NCBI GenBank assembly: GCA_003667245.1
Contig: RCNN01000264.1
Location: 1-41,138 of the forward strand
DNA: 41,138 nt
Direction: 5' to 3'
Source of the DNA: Heterostelium multicystogenum
Lineage: Eukaryota; Evosea; Eumycetozoa; Acytosteliales; Acytosteliaceae
Every line of letters begins with the position of its first letter. The first letter of the stretch is position 1. Below are positions 1 to 13,239 of this stretch, in pieces. The notes below the pieces were generated by a model that worked only from the letters and a program-made list of their open reading frames with translations, did not search any database and was not told the DNA's origin. A program made the position numbers and the translations under genes.

Positions 1-742
1 GAGTTCGCAGATGACTTTTGTCCATTTGTTGTCGATGGCTTATCGGTCCAGAGATTTGGAGATGTGACACTGTTGTTGTTGTTGTTGTTATTTGAGTAAG
101 CTTGTACATGTTGGAGTGACTGTGGCTGTGGTGCTGGCTGTTGGTATTGTTGTGCTGGTTGACTGTTGAATGGGGATTGATTGAATTGTTGTGAATTTCT
201 GTTGTTTTCAGCAACACGAATAGGTGGAATGTCATTGCCCAAAATGTTGGAAAGTGGTTCGATCTTGGGTGGTTGTCCACCAGCATTACCATGAGAGTTG
301 TCGACCCATTGCTTATTCGTAATATTTCAACTCGATAAATCTTCTGATGCTTTGAGAGTTACCTTCCTCGGGCTCTGGTAGTCTTCTGGTCTCCAACGAG
401 CCAACCAGTAGGCACGAGCAGCCTTATTTCCACCATTTTGTAGCTTTTGAATTTCCTCGGGCTTAAATGAACCCATTGATACTGATTTAACTCTTCTACC
501 CATATTTGAGCTAAACATTTGATTTATATTAATATTAATATCTTAAAAGATTGATCATAGATAGATATAATGATTATTTCCAAAAACTTAACTGAATACC
601 ACTACATGATTGGCAAACAAAAGTAGCAAGATCCAAACATGCATATACAGGACCCTTAATTGGGCAATCCATACACTTCATATTCTCTGGTAACTTTAAA
701 AGATCACGAATGACCTTTTCATTCTTATCTGCTGGTACTCAT
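1..742 (-). CDS. ArfGAP zinc-finger domain protein (AGFG-like), 3' part beyond window
   Basis: Likely GTPase-activating protein for an Arf-type GTPase, acting in membrane traffic. Exon 1 (about 742-593) encodes the C4 zinc finger: CMDC, 16 residues, then CQSC followed by SGI. It splices (GT at 592, AG before 510) so that CA+C makes the conserved His, followed by NMGRRVKSVSM, the ArfGAP signature. Next come GNKAARAYW and, after an in-frame TGA at 327-329, NKQWVD. The rest to the left edge is Q/N/P-rich, as in AGFG/Hrb-type ArfGAPs, and the gene continues outside the window. The ATG at 742 is followed by a frame break before ADKNEKVIRDLL, so the start is provisional. Family call is firm; subfamily is inferred. 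Confidence 0.84.
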
Positions 743-1250
743 TTTTATCTATATCTGTTTCTAAATATCTATCTATCTCTATCTACTATATCTATTATCT
801 GTTTTTTAAATTTAACTACGACTACAATATTTTACTTGGACTTTAGGCTAGACCTCTCCTTACCTTAGTTCAATTCTATTCTATTCTATTGTAAAGTTGT
901 AGATTGTTTTATTATTTAGTTTTGTTTTATTTTGTTAAGCTTGTTAGTTTAGTTCTATGACTAATAGTATTCTTGTTTAGAAGGGTTTTTATAACTAAAG
1001 CAGCCAGCCTGGTTATTGTTGTGGTGTTGGTGGTGGGTAGTTGTTCAGTAGGTTAGTTATTTAATAGGTGGTTGTTGTTGTTAGAAAAAAACAACAAAAT
1101 ATTTTCAATTGATTTTTAATTTAAAAAATAATCAAAAAAATAACAAATTAAATCTGGATTTGAAAAAAAAAAAAAAATAAAACATGTTGCAAATTTTGTT
1201 GTCATTTTTACTAAATTTAAAGATGTTTTGAAATATATGGATACAATACA

Positions 1251-1290
1251 ATTCATTCATTCATTCATTCATTCATTCTTCATTCATTCA
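1251..1290. repeat. ATTC tetranucleotide microsatellite
   Basis: Tandem ATTC units, interrupted once (CTTC) near 1277-1281. Confidence 0.9.
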
Positions 1291-1422
1291 TTTAATTGTT
1301 ATCTATTTGTATCCCGATAGCGTATCAATTATCACATCTCCGTTGTCAATGCAGTGAAGATAAGAATCGATATTACCGCTTAGATCTAATAATATTGTTT
1401 GTTTAATTTGATTGATTGATTT

Positions 1423-1440
1423 ACTGACTGACTGACTGAC
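1423..1440. repeat. TGAC tetranucleotide microsatellite
   Basis: Uninterrupted short run of ACTG/TGAC units. Confidence 0.85.
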
Positions 1441-1967
1441 AGGTTGATTAGTTGATTTGGATCAACTTGACTCCACTCCACTCTACACCACTGTACTGTG
1501 TCAAGTGGTAACAAAATAGTACTGCAGCATAGTTATACAATTATCAATAATCTGGAGATTCAGTAAATAGCTTATTATACATTGATAGGATTCAACAATA
1601 CTATCTACTATTGAATTTACAATTTATTTTGACTATAATCAAGTCGTATTATTTTTGGTACCAACAAACCATCTATCCAATCCATGGAGATTATTTTGAA
1701 TCAAATTAATTTTTTTTTAAAAAATCAATTATTGTTGTTTTTGAATCATTTTGTCAATGTCGATTTCTTGATTGTTTGATAGACTGACTGTGTGTGTTGT
1801 TGTTGTTTTGATTTTTTCCTAAACTATATACTTTTAAAACTTATAAAGACATACATACAGCATACATACAACCTACATACAACATACAGCAACAATACAT
1901 TAATATTACTACTGACTTAGAGTTTATCAACAAATTATAACAAAAACGATAGATAAAGATCTATACA

Positions 1968-3343
1968 ATGGAAACAACAAATATGTTGAGCAGTGTAAAT
2001 GGAATTAGCAGCACCACCACCACTACCACCACTACCACCACTGAAATTGAATCGTTTATAAATGATATAGTGGCTGTTGATCATCATTGTCATAATGTAT
2101 TGGGTGACCTTTGTTTAGAGACAATGCCGCTGATTTCTTCGTTTTGTGAGGGATGTGTAGATAAAAATAATATTCATTTCCTGAATCAATCCAAAGTATG
2201 CATATTTTTATTAAAGTGATCAATGTCAATGACTCATAGAGGATGATAATCTGATTGATATTAATATGATTTCAACATTCAAATGTAGAGTACGTTGGTA
2301 ATATAGAAGATCTATAAAGGAGTTGGCTGTACTTTATGGTATAGATCTGGTTGGCAAAGATGGAAAATCAATTGCATTTGATATTTTTAGACAAACAGGT
2401 TGGCTTAAAGCGGAGAGAGCTTGGACTGCAAGAAATTTCACAAAAATCATTTGCACTCTCGAAGCTACAGTCGATTATATTGGATGATGCCCTTACAATT
2501 CATTATGAAAGCAATCTCATTCCGTGTCAGCCTTCCAACTGGCACTCGCAGTTCACCAAAGTTTATAAAGTACTTCGTTTGGAAACAATTCTTGAACAAT
2601 CGTTGGTCATTTCGAAATCTAACAACGACTGGAGTTATCAGAAGTGGATCAACCATCTCACCTCAAAGGTGACAATTGGTCCATCTCAAGTGGACAGCGA
2701 TGGAGTGGAAATTATAGGATTCAAATCGATTATTGCTTATCGTGGTGGTCTCAGTGTAGCCAAGAATGATCAGCAAGTTGTGGAAGCAGAATACAACAGA
2801 ATATTAAGAGAAGACAGCGAAAAGCTGGCATCTGGAGTTTACAGGGTGTCATCAAAGATTCTGATTGACCACTTTTTGAGAATGACAATGGAGATTACTT
2901 CGAACGCGACAAGCCACTTCCTATTCAAATACACACTGGCTACGGGGATAACGACCTCGACCTGGAAAAGTCCAATCCGCTTCTTTTGAAACCATTGATT
3001 GTAGACTTCCCAACGGTTCCAATAGTTCTTCTCCACTGTAGCTATCCATACTCTAGAGAGGGTGCATTCCTCTGCTGGGTCTACCCTAATGTATACATAG
3101 ACACTGGCCTAGCAATCCCCATTCTGAGTCAGCGTGGAATGCTCGATACACTTGCTTTCTCTCATGGAAATATGTCCAATCGACAAAATAATCTATAGTT
3201 CAGATTCACATCATATACCCGAGCTCTATTATCTTGCATCGAAATGGGCAAGAAAATGTCTATCACAGGTTCTTCAGCAATCCATTGAAAGCAACGAAAT
3301 CAGTTTGGAAGAAGCCAAAGAGTTCTCTTTTGAAAATATTTAG
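1968..3343 (+). CDS. FluG/nodulin-6-type amidohydrolase (amidohydrolase-2 family)
   Basis: A probable metal-dependent hydrolase of the TIM-barrel amidohydrolase-2 family, like the N-terminal half of FluG proteins. No glutamine synthetase half follows. Exon 1 has a 10-Thr run and then AVDHHCHN, the HxH metal motif. An intron starts about 2197 (GTATGC) and ends at an AG near 2288. Later motifs lie in successive frames: AFDIFRQTG, IHTGYGDNDLDL (about 2925-2965), LHCSYPYSRE, and IIYSSDSHHIPELYYLA (Asp metal ligand, about 3200). The chain ends at TAG 3341-3343. At least three single-base frame breaks (near 2300, 2400, 2900 and 3140) split it. Substrate unknown; fold and family are well supported by the motif order. 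Confidence 0.8.
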
Positions 3344-3634
3344 AGAAAACGTTATAAAATTATATAATATGAACGACAGCAGCAGTAGTTAGAAATAATA
3401 TAGATATTAATATTTAAATAGATAGAAAATTATTTATAGAATGCCAAATATATATAAATATATAGTATAATTAGATTAGAAATAATATAGCCAATAAATA
3501 GAGGTATATAAAAAAGTAATAATAATAATAATAAATCCAGAGATTTTATTTCCAGAATTAAACCTTTACTTAAATTTCAATTCTTTATTTGTATTGATGT
3601 TATTCCACTGCTTTTGAAGATCTTGAAGTTTAGT

Positions 3635-4930
3635 TTAAAGATTTAAATCGTTTCCATGTGATTCAAAATATTTCTGGACCATAGAATCTGTAACTTGTTC
3701 CAAGGTTTCAGGTTTCACTTTGGATTCTTATCTTTGTCGACCAACAATGCTCTTACTCCTTCGAAGAAATCATTGTTTTCCTAGGAAATTGTTGTCAGAT
3801 TGTTGTTCAAATCGGTTTTAAATATTAGTATAGATTACTTACCATAAAAGTTTGTGCCATTCTAAGCTCCATATTGAGACAAGCAGCCAAAGTTGGAAAG
3901 ATTTCCACCATTGATGATTTGTTGGTAGACAACTTTGAGGGAGGTTGGAGACATCTTTGAGAGAGTTGCGATGTTTTTGTTTAGACCAATCGCTTCCTTC
4001 AGCCTTGAGAGCTTCAATGATTTGTTCAACGGAACGCTTTGAGAAGGTCTTTTCGATCAAATGGAATTTGCTGCTGATTAAAGTGTTATCGTTGATATCG
4101 ACCTTTTCGTGGAAACTGTTCAACACCTCGTTGATGGCACTCTCAGTTGGGTTGCTGAGAGCAGCCAAAGCTTTCTCGAGCTCGGGTACTTTTGAGTTTG
4201 GAATGTAGTGTGTGGCAACACCAGTGATAAAGCAGTCCTTACCCTTGAGCTTGGCACCAGTCAAACCAAGATACATTCCGGTGTGGTGATCGAGACGTGG
4301 CAAGAAGTAGCTACCACCTACGTCGCAGAAGAATCCGATACCGGTTTCTGGCATTGCAAAAACTGTATTGTCTGTGGCGACACGGAAACGTCCGTGAATC
4401 GATAGACCAACACCACCACCCATTGTGAAACCATTGTAGATTGAGACTTGTGGTACTGGGTTGGTACCGATCAAGTTGTTGAGTACATATTCTTCACGGA
4501 AGAATGAGTCGTCTGGTTTGACGCTGGGTGTTTCTTGTCTTTGGATTGTTGGTGTCGTAGATGCTTCTGATGTCACCACCTGCGCAGAAAGATTTACCAC
4601 CAGCACCCTTCATGACGACTACAGCATCACCATCCTTTGACTTATGCAAACGTTGATAGAGTGGTGTCAACTTTCTGACCATTGGCAAACTCAATGCGTT
4701 CAAAGCCTCTGGACGATTGAGTAAGATATTTACAAACCTTTCCTTGCTCATCAACGAGTGCTTCATTTGTCTATAGACAAGTTAATCAATCAATATCACA
4801 ATGTTAGAAGCTCATCATTTGTTGAATTGCTGTTTTAATAGGACCTAATCTATTTACATTTGTTGAGTAGTATCTTTTGACATTGGAATTGGTTTCCAAT
4901 TAATCTTGAAGCTCTATTCAATCTATTCAT
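3635..4930 (-). CDS. hibch: 3-hydroxyisobutyryl-CoA hydrolase, mitochondrial
   Basis: Crotonase-fold thioesterase of valine catabolism; it releases 3-hydroxyisobutyrate from its CoA ester in mitochondria. The start at 4930 gives an Arg-rich leader (MNRLNRASRLIGNQF) which, after a frame change, reads KRYYSTN, typical of mitochondrial presequences. Core motifs: LLNRPEALNAL, KSFCAGGDIRSIYD, then PDDSFFREEYVLNNLIGT, YNGFTMGGGVGLSIHG (oxyanion-hole region) and AMPETGIGFFCDVGGSYFLPRL, which carries the catalytic Glu and Asp of the family. The usual Pro before DVGG is Cys here. The tail reads ENNDFFEGVRALLVDKDKNP and ends with QKYFESHGNDLNL and TAA. Single-base frameshifts lie near 4740, 4510, 3955 and 3720. 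Introns near 4771 and 3782-3840. Confidence 0.92.
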
Positions 4931-5635
4931 TGCTTGCTTAAATGAATGAAGAGTACAATGTTTTTGTTTATGCCAAATTTAGAATAAAAAATGATCATTT
5001 CCTGACTTGTGATAGTTTTTTTTGTGATTTGATTAGTTTAAAAACTCAGATTTTATAAATTATCATTTTTTGGAAAAGTTTATTAAATGATAGAAATATT
5101 GGCAATCAATAACTTCACCTTCTCTTGAAATAGTTGAAACAACGTCAATATGGAGTAACTGGTTCATGTAGGATTGTGGTTATTGATCAAAGGTTTGTGA
5201 ATTTCTATACTTAAATAGGACGTGGTATACTCCATTACAAGGGATACTAGGTGATTGTAGAAATCATGATTTTGGCAACCAATAGAACAGTGAGATTAGC
5301 TGGATAGCATCTGTATTACAGGTGTCACTGGAAGTCATTTGATTGATATTGTAAAGAATGAGCACACCTGTGATTTTTGGGAATGTATCTTGAAAGAACC
5401 ACCATTTTGAGTAGCTATTTCAGTTCTATATTAGAAAACCTCATGTGCATAAGATGACTTTCTATGATGAAAGTATTAACTAAAAGTTTGAAAAAAGTGG
5501 ACTAAAAAAGAAACTTAAAAAAATAGGATCTTTTACTAAAAAGTTCCGACTCTACTCTTATAATTTTAACTGAGTTAAATAAATTTATTCGGAATATATA
5601 TGCTTACAATACTCCTGGTATTGAAGGGGATAGTG
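4931..5635. other. Intergenic region, possibly with a decayed sequence
   Basis: Lies between the hibch 5' end and the DOCK gene 3' end. 5100-5470 is less AT-rich than normal intergenic DNA here, and its minus-strand frames give short open stretches broken by several stops. I recognise no domain. It could be a decayed gene or element fragment. Confidence 0.4.
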
Positions 5636-8600
5636 TTATAAATAACTAAATACATCTTTTTTCAGTTGCTCAAACTGTTTTTCCACCATATTCTGGAAAT
5701 CTTGGTGTTGTGGGGATATCAGCCCTTTGTTCAATTTTATGGTCCATCCACAATAGTGAATAAATCTCTCCATTGCTTTCTTAAGTTGATCTACATGATC
5801 TTGGCAATACTGAGCAGTGTTATTCTTACTTAAAAATACTTCGCAGATCTTAAGGGGTCCTTCGTTTACCACTGGAAATATAATTGGGTTAGTAAGAGTG
5901 AATAGTGGGTTGCATTGATATTATTTCTATACATACTTGGGAAAACACTTCCTTGAATGACTTGTTGTAATAAATTGATTCTTGGGGATGGAGTTTGGAG
6001 TTGTTCTATCAATTTGACGATACGACCTTTGATGAGTTCAATTGCATTCTCAATTGGTGATAGGATAATTTCGCGCTTCGATGTTACATCAATACGATTC
6101 TTGAGGTAGGGGAAAGAGGCTGGCTCCACTGAAAATATGGTCTTTTTCTTGAGTTGCTTTGAGAGATCTTCTTGAATGGCTTTTTTCCTTCGTGACTATA
6201 TGCTGTTTCACTGATAAATTGTGATACTCCAAAGTATTGATCAAACTGTGATCCATTGAGCATTGGGTCTGCAGCGGGCAACTGAGACAGCTCAATATAG
6301 GGCTCGACTGTAATGATTTGGAAGTAAAGCTTATCGTTATCAAGCGATGCGCGATCAAATGGAGTATTTGGCAAAAGAACTACAGACTCCTCATTCTTGC
6401 CAAATTTCTCATATAGATGTTCACGAATTTGTGTCTGAATGTGCTTGAGCAAGCAATCTGCTGGCTTCTTGTAGATATACTCTTTGCCATCTAATTCCTC
6501 AAACTTGGAGCCTTGGAAGCTGATTCTGTAGTATTTTGGTTGGAATCTAATTTCCTTAGTCTTCTCAATCAATGTCTCACAGACCACCTTCTGGTTGGAA
6601 AGTACATTGGTGAGAGACTTGTAGTCCTTCTTTTGACTTGTAGATTTTGGAAATGAGAGAATAGATTTCGATGGCAAGCTCGTAACGATTGGCTTTGAGT
6701 GTGAGTGCAATTGCATTTTCAAGCAGCTCGACCATGTATTCCAGTGTCCAGGTTTGGAAGAGTGATTCATCTTTGAGTGGAGGAAGCTCAAGCTCCTTGG
6801 GAATGTTGGGGCAAATGGCAATAAAGTCAGCCCCGTCCTATGTGGAGCTTCGACTTGAGAGTGAGGTAGCATGAGATGAGGTAAGCGCTCTGAATCAAGC
6901 ACTGTGCACCCTCGTCGAACTGGCCATTGTCGCAGTTTTTCTTTGAGAGATTCTCCAGCCAAGTAACACGCAGATTAGGACTCTCGAAGTAGCTGTTCGA
7001 GATGTTGAGATACATCTCGGCAACCATCTCGATGTCAGTTCGATTTGCGTTTGATTGTGACGCTGTACTTGATGAGTGTGTTGATTCTATTGATGACTTC
7101 TTCGATCTGACTCTTGAAGACAGAGGAGGGATGCGTCTTCATGAGCTCCTTGACGCGATTCATAAACACAATGATATTGTTTGAGTTCTCCAGCTTGAGC
7201 TCACCAACCAACTTTGAAATGGCAACAGTTGACTGAATCTTCATACGCAAAGATGTCGTTAGTACGGGCAAAGTTCTGCTCGAGCAAGCAGTAGAACAGG
7301 CTAGCTGCCTCGATCGAGAGTTTGGAGAGTCGGCTGCGCACAACAACTCGTAGCAGAGAATCTCTATAATGTTGTTTGTATTCTCATAGAGATGCTGTGG
7401 ATGCTTGGGAATGAGAGAGTCGCGTATAAGTCTGTAGACATCGGTACAATGTCGGTGGCCGACAACGACAATGCTCGTTGTACATTGTTGATGACCATGT
7501 TGAAGAGCTTATCATCGATGGACTTGAAGTCATCTAGAATGATCTTACAGATTTCAATGTCAAGCAAGATGATCTCGTGAATCGATGGTTCATCCTTGAA
7601 CGTTTCGAGTGCTAGCAGTATGAGAGAGAGGAAACTGTTTTGTCTCGTTTCGGTCTCCTTTGTGAACCATACTCTCAGCAAGTCGCGATTACAATACTGC
7701 AACACCCAAATCAAGCATGTTAGCCAGTCTGGCAATTCAAATGGATCCAACGAATGTTTCAATATTGAATAATGCTCGACCATCTAGATGTATTTGCAAA
7801 TAGGTTAGTAACAATTAGCAGCTAGAGCTTTACAACAACACGAAAAGTATGCTTACCATTAAAACAAATGGGAAATAGATAGTAGCTATCTTCTCTCGTA
7901 TCTCTTGTTGCTGATATCTTGGATCAAAATGATGCTTCTTTAGCAATTGCTTCAGGGTTTGAATAGCTTGATTTCTAATTGAACTCTTATTCTGTTTGAG
8001 ACATGCTTCCACTTCATTCAACAACAGAACTGCAATGAAATGACGTTTACTATCATGATTAAAGTTAGTGAATGTTTAGTTGTGGATAGATCGATAGGTA
8101 GCAAAACATACAAGAATTTGGGTAGTCAGATCGGCAATCGAGTCAACAACCTTGATTGGAAGAGGGAAATTTCAATGGAATATAATGGTCATAGTCTGAT
8201 ATGATTCTTAAAAAGTTGAACTTAATCGTTATCATTGCGATTGTGTCCTTATCCTTATCCTTGTCATCTGTAAAATTGGTAACAATTCTAGCGATATAAC
8301 TGTAGATCTATAGGAGATTAAGTATATTAGCCTTGTCCCAATGAATGAATAGAATGAATAGGTGGATGGATAAACTTACCAAATTGAATAGGAAACCTCT
8401 ATCGATCAGTGGGAATAGATTGTTGATAAAGTAAGGGAACTTTGTAAAGAACTCCCAGCTTTGTACAGACATGCCATTGGAGTCGGACTGCGGCAGCAGC
8501 TTTAGAACGAGACGATTCAAATTCTCTTGGAACTCAATCTTGAATCTATTCTCTCTGCCTATGTCGCTGTCCAATTGACCTGTGTTGGCAAGAGACAACG

Positions 8601-11600
8601 CCATTGACTTTGTCATAATATCAAACAAGAACCAATTCAATCTAAAATCTTTAACATATATCTAGAAGTGGAGTATCAATTGAAATCGACATTAATATCG
8701 ACCGCCCAATCACAATCATAGTTGAATACTGAACAATATACGTACACCAGTGTTGATTGCATTGACCCATTGTCTGCATAGTTCTTCATATACATTCTTT
8801 TGAATCAGGTACATAGTCAAACATATACTCCGAATAGTATGTGAGCAATCTACTCTTCTCTGTACCTGCTTTCTTCTCATAGCCATCGACACTATATTAT
8901 ATGGAGTAAGTAGTTAGTGATCCATCTTTGTTTATGCGATGTCCATGTTGTATCATTACATTTTAATAACATGAAAGAATAGATGAGAATGCCTGTGATG
9001 CAACGTCATTAGCACTTGAGCACATGATCTGGAAGAGCTTGATCAAGAATGCTTGGGAAGAACTGAACGCAACTCAATCTGTCAATCTTTTGAATGCCTC
9101 GAACCACTTCGAAGGTCTTGCCAATCGAATCATGTGTTCCACTGAGATGCTTAAAGAATTGCGAGAGATTTGTATCCTGTGGAATGATGCTAGAGATGAA
9201 GCTTTGTTCTGAATGTAAAGTATGCACGCTTCTCTTTCTTGCTTTCTTCATTGTTAAGCAGTGTTGTGTCGAGATCCTTGGTAAGCTCTGTTCCAATAGG
9301 AATGTGGTAGACATCGTCTTTTAGAGATGTTTCCTGGCGCAAGCGAGACTGCTGCATATCCAATCGCTGTTTTTTTGATCTTTCTTTGCGTTGATGTTTA
9401 CATGGTAGAATGTGAAGAGCAGGTGATGGGTGGTGATCTTAGTGGGAAGTTTGATCTTGAACTCCTCTGCAAAGTGGGGACGCTTGTCGTGGAACGAGAC
9501 AGCAGTGTGAGCCATGAACTCAAGTGGAGGGAATGGCACAGTTGGCGGCGGGTCCTGGTTGGCCAGGAGCTGGAAGCGAGAGAGAGTCCCAAAGGTTGGC
9601 AGGAATGTAGGGGGAGTTTGATGGATAGACGCATCGCAGTGCCTTCAGACACGAGAGATCTTCAATGAGCTGTACCTGAATCTGGAGATTGGGATTCTTG
9701 TACTTGATGAACACTGTCTCGGGATAGATATAGAGGTTGTTAATGTAGTCGACAAAGGATAGGGTGTCTCTGAGAAGTCCTGGATATCACGAATAAAGTT
9801 GTCGCGCTCACTCGAGAGTGGAAGCATGGGAATGAGTGAAGGGGAGATGCGTCCACGACACTCGTCGTCTGCATCTAGAGAACGGATTGACATGGTGAAG
9901 CTGGCCTGTACTGTCTTGAGCTTCTTAAGGTCCTTATCGTTAGTGAGCAGCTCGCAGATGGAACGGTCACTAAGATTAGGGGTGCATGGAACCATTCCGA
10001 CAATTTCGATGTTTGTCTTGTTGTGTCCACGCTGACTGTAGAGTTGACGCTTGGTGATCCTGGAGGAGGGGGTGGGCTGGTGCCTGATTATTGATGGGTG
10101 GAGTGAAACTACGTGCTTTGACAGATCCAGTTCCATTATTTAAGTTAACAGGTGGAATGATTGGTGGCGAGTTTCCGCTGATTGAGTTGTTAGGTGAAGG
10201 TGGTGCGACACCAATGCTGGGTGGTGAAGGATTTTGTACAGACGATGGAGGTAACAAAGCTATTGCTGTTTCCATTGGTTGCATTTTGCTGTTGTTGTAG
10301 ATATTGAAGGAGGTTTGCAGATGAAGATGAAGTAGAAAGAGTTGGACGATGGAAAACTGGATACGCAGCCCAGGCGAATGGCTGAAGGATCTGGGACTGC
10401 TCAGTCGATCCCCAGTTTGTGCATTTTTCGACAATCTCTGATTTGAATTGGGTAATAACATTTTGTTTGTTCTGTTTCTTGTAGTCTTTGATGTATGGCT
10501 TGATATCTTTTTTCGATGTCGCCTCTAAATATATGATAGACACGTAAAATAAAATACATATTTGGGTGGTATTTGTTCAGTGAGAACAATGCCTGCTTCT
10601 GATTGGCCCATCCATTGTTGAGGTCGTCGCTGATCTTCAGTGACTCCAGCAGTCCCTTTGAATTGAGATGGAAGTTAAAATTCTCTGAGATTCTCTCGCG
10701 CTTCTCTAAATCTACAATATAAAACTACAAAAGAATGGCTCTATTTCCTGAAGGAATTTCAGCTCCTTCACCTCACAAAGCAATTCCAATCCACTGAGAA
10801 GGCTTGGTTAGTGAATGGGCAATAGATCTGCTCCTTTTCTGCTACTTACAATCTTTCAGGAATCAGTTGTTTTAATGGATCGATGCTGTTGGTCGATAGG
10901 ATGCTGGGTGAGGATTGAGTTGAATTGACATTTGGCGACAGTGGTGTGGTATGGGTATTGATTTGAATGGATGGTGAACTAGGTGACATAGGAGTGGCAT
11001 TTATTACGTCATCGCCCCGAGTCTGAAAGAAGAATTCGTCGATTGGATAACTGCTTATTAATGGATTTTCCGCTAGAAAACAGCTGGCTTCGTAGCTGTG
11101 GTTGTGATCCAGAGGTGATATCGTGGGTTGCAATTGAAATCTGTGATTTTGTCGCACTTGGCTTGCGCGCACCCATCGAACTCGATGAGATGTTACTCTT
11201 GTGCTGTACGATGAGATAATCCTTATAAAAGTGTTGGATCATATCGCGGACATGTTGCTCAAGTCCGCCCATGACCAAACCCACGGTTGGTGGAAATATA
11301 TATCGTGGAAAACGCTCGATTCTTCTTACTAGGACCTCGCCCACTGGGAAGGTCAGCTGGTGCGGCAGACTTTCGCGCTCCCTTTCGTACTCGACCTCAA
11401 AATCATTCCAAGTCATTCTCAAAGGCAATTGGGGCGAGTCTTCCTCTTTGTGGTTGATGGAGAGGAACGAAGCCATTGCCAAGTATTTACGTTGTGCGAA
11501 ATTTCTCAGTCCATCGACTGCCGATGTTCTGGTGCATTAGGTGAATGTGTGCCATTGGGGGAGGTGGGAGGTGCAGCCAGGCCCAGCCTTGCTGGAACTG

Positions 11601-11777
11601 GTGGAGGGGGAGGAGGAGAGGGGTCTGAACTGAGCTGATTGACTGATAAACTACTATTATTTCTTCTCTTTGTGTCTGGAGAGGGGTGTGGCGACAGTCC
11701 ACTGGAAACGCTCCTTGGCGAATCCAACGATAAAGATCCAACACTCAAATAATCTGTGATTGTTCATTGGAAGACAT
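5636..11777 (-). CDS. DOCK-family Rac/Cdc42 exchange factor, zizimin/DOCK-C type
   Basis: Guanine-nucleotide exchange factor for Rho-family GTPases controlling actin. Minus-strand ATG at 11777 opens a Ser/Pro-rich N-terminus with a polyproline run (about 11600). Next comes a conserved block ([15 protein letters not shown], then [20 protein letters not shown]) typical of the DOCK-C/zizimin N-terminus. The DHR-1/C2 domain is at about 9320-9730 ([44 protein letters not shown]). Helical repeats fill 7000-9000. The C-terminal DHR-2 (about 5640-6960) shows [50 protein letters not shown] and a typical tail. About 1900 residues, the usual size. Many short introns and at least ten frame breaks; none removes a domain. 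It could activate Rac or Cdc42; I cannot tell which. Confidence 0.9.
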
Positions 11778-13239
11778 GTCTTTATATATATATATATCTG
11801 AAATTTTTTACTTTTGAGTGTGTTGGAGTGGAGTGATTTGTGTTTACTTTTAATTTATGACCAAATCAATATCAAATCTACTCTATTCTATTCTATTATT
11901 TTATATTCTATATAACTATATGTATATATATATATATATATATATTGTAATTAATTAAATGTATGTATGTAACAATATTTGATTCTTGAATTGTTAATAT
12001 TGGATTTGGTTGGTTGGCTGGGTTGGTTGTTTAGATTCAATTTTGGTAGCTTCTGGATCCTATTCAATCCTCAATCCAATTCAACTCGATTTGACAACTG
12101 ACCAGAACTTTAATTAAAGGTGTTGGTATGTTTGTTTGTCTGTTGTATGAAAAGGTGTTGGTGTTGCGTTTTGCAAGTGTTGGGTTGAGTTGGTGTGGAT
12201 CAACTTATAGCACTTTTAAAGTGTGTGTGTTTGATTGAAAGCAAACAAATCAGTTAATATGATGCTGTGTGTGTTATGATGATGACTTTCAACTGTGAAA
12301 TCGATTGATTGATTCAAACTGTTTAAAGAAAGTCCAAGTGAAGTAAAGTAAGGTAAATGTTGTTACTATCACCGCTCTACAGTTTTATTGTGTTGTTATT
12401 ATTATTGTTGTTGTTGTTATGTTGCTTGAAGGCGGTTATTAGTATAGTTTATGGTGTCTATATTTATAAAATGTAATACGAATCAAACATATATTATATG
12501 ATATATGATGACTGATATGATGATATTAAGATAATAATTATGCTTTGGGTTGGTGGAGTGGGTGATTGTGATGATTGTGATGGATTGATTGATTGATTGC
12601 TAATTAATAAATAAATACAATACAAATACTATTACAATAAATAAATATAAAATCTAGCTAGTTAGGTTGGTTCCTCTTAGAAAATCCTATTCATGCTTGA
12701 TGGTTGATTATGGTTGATTGAATAGAGGTCTAAACAGTGGTAATGAGGCGCCTTCTACCAAATTTTGGTATTTTTTGTTGATTTTTAAAAAATAATGGCA
12801 AAATAAAACCAAAAAAAAACAATATTCTTTTAAAACCAGATTAGATCGATCCAATATGTGGTAAACTCATCCTACCCCCAAACCCTCCTAAATCAGATAA
12901 AAGTAATGATTATGCCTTTCATTCATTAGCAATAGATTCAAGATAAAGAGATATAATAACCATTGTCCAAATTTAAAATATTTATAAGTATTACTATCTC
13001 CTGCACTGATGATAGATGTCTTATAGAAGTGATTGGATTGATATTATAATGTTGTAGCTTTGGTTTTTGTTTTTTTTTTATCAATTTCAAAATTTAAAAA
13101 ACAAACAAAAACCAAATTAAAGACAGTTTTGTTGACAAAAAAGTAGTTGTAGGATTCAAAGCTGCCACTAGTCAATTGACCCGATTTGATCAGATACTGG
13201 TTCATTTATACTACAATTATTAATTATTATAACTTCAAA
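11778..13239. other. Long intergenic region upstream of DOCK and ZNF706-like genes
   Basis: About 1.46 kb between divergently transcribed genes. It is AT-rich with TA and GATT microsatellites and T/G-rich tracts. I see no supported gene or structured RNA. It probably contains both promoters. Confidence 0.6.
11922..11945. repeat. TA dinucleotide microsatellite
   Basis: Twelve TA units upstream of the DOCK gene. Confidence 0.9.

Larger units (their letters stand above)
743..1967. other. Intergenic region between divergent ArfGAP and amidohydrolase genes
   Basis: About 1.2 kb of AT-rich sequence with TATC-like and ATTC/TGAC microsatellites and several poly-A/T runs. I see no ORF or RNA gene that I can support. 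It presumably holds both 5' regions. Confidence 0.6.

Noticed and set aside
1968..3343. FluG-type fusion with glutamine synthetase
   Set aside because: No glutamine synthetase motifs follow; the next gene is on the other strand.
9327..11638. Several plus-strand open frames over 80 codons
   Set aside because: They are shadows of the DOCK gene on the other strand, which has conserved DHR-1 and N-terminal motifs.
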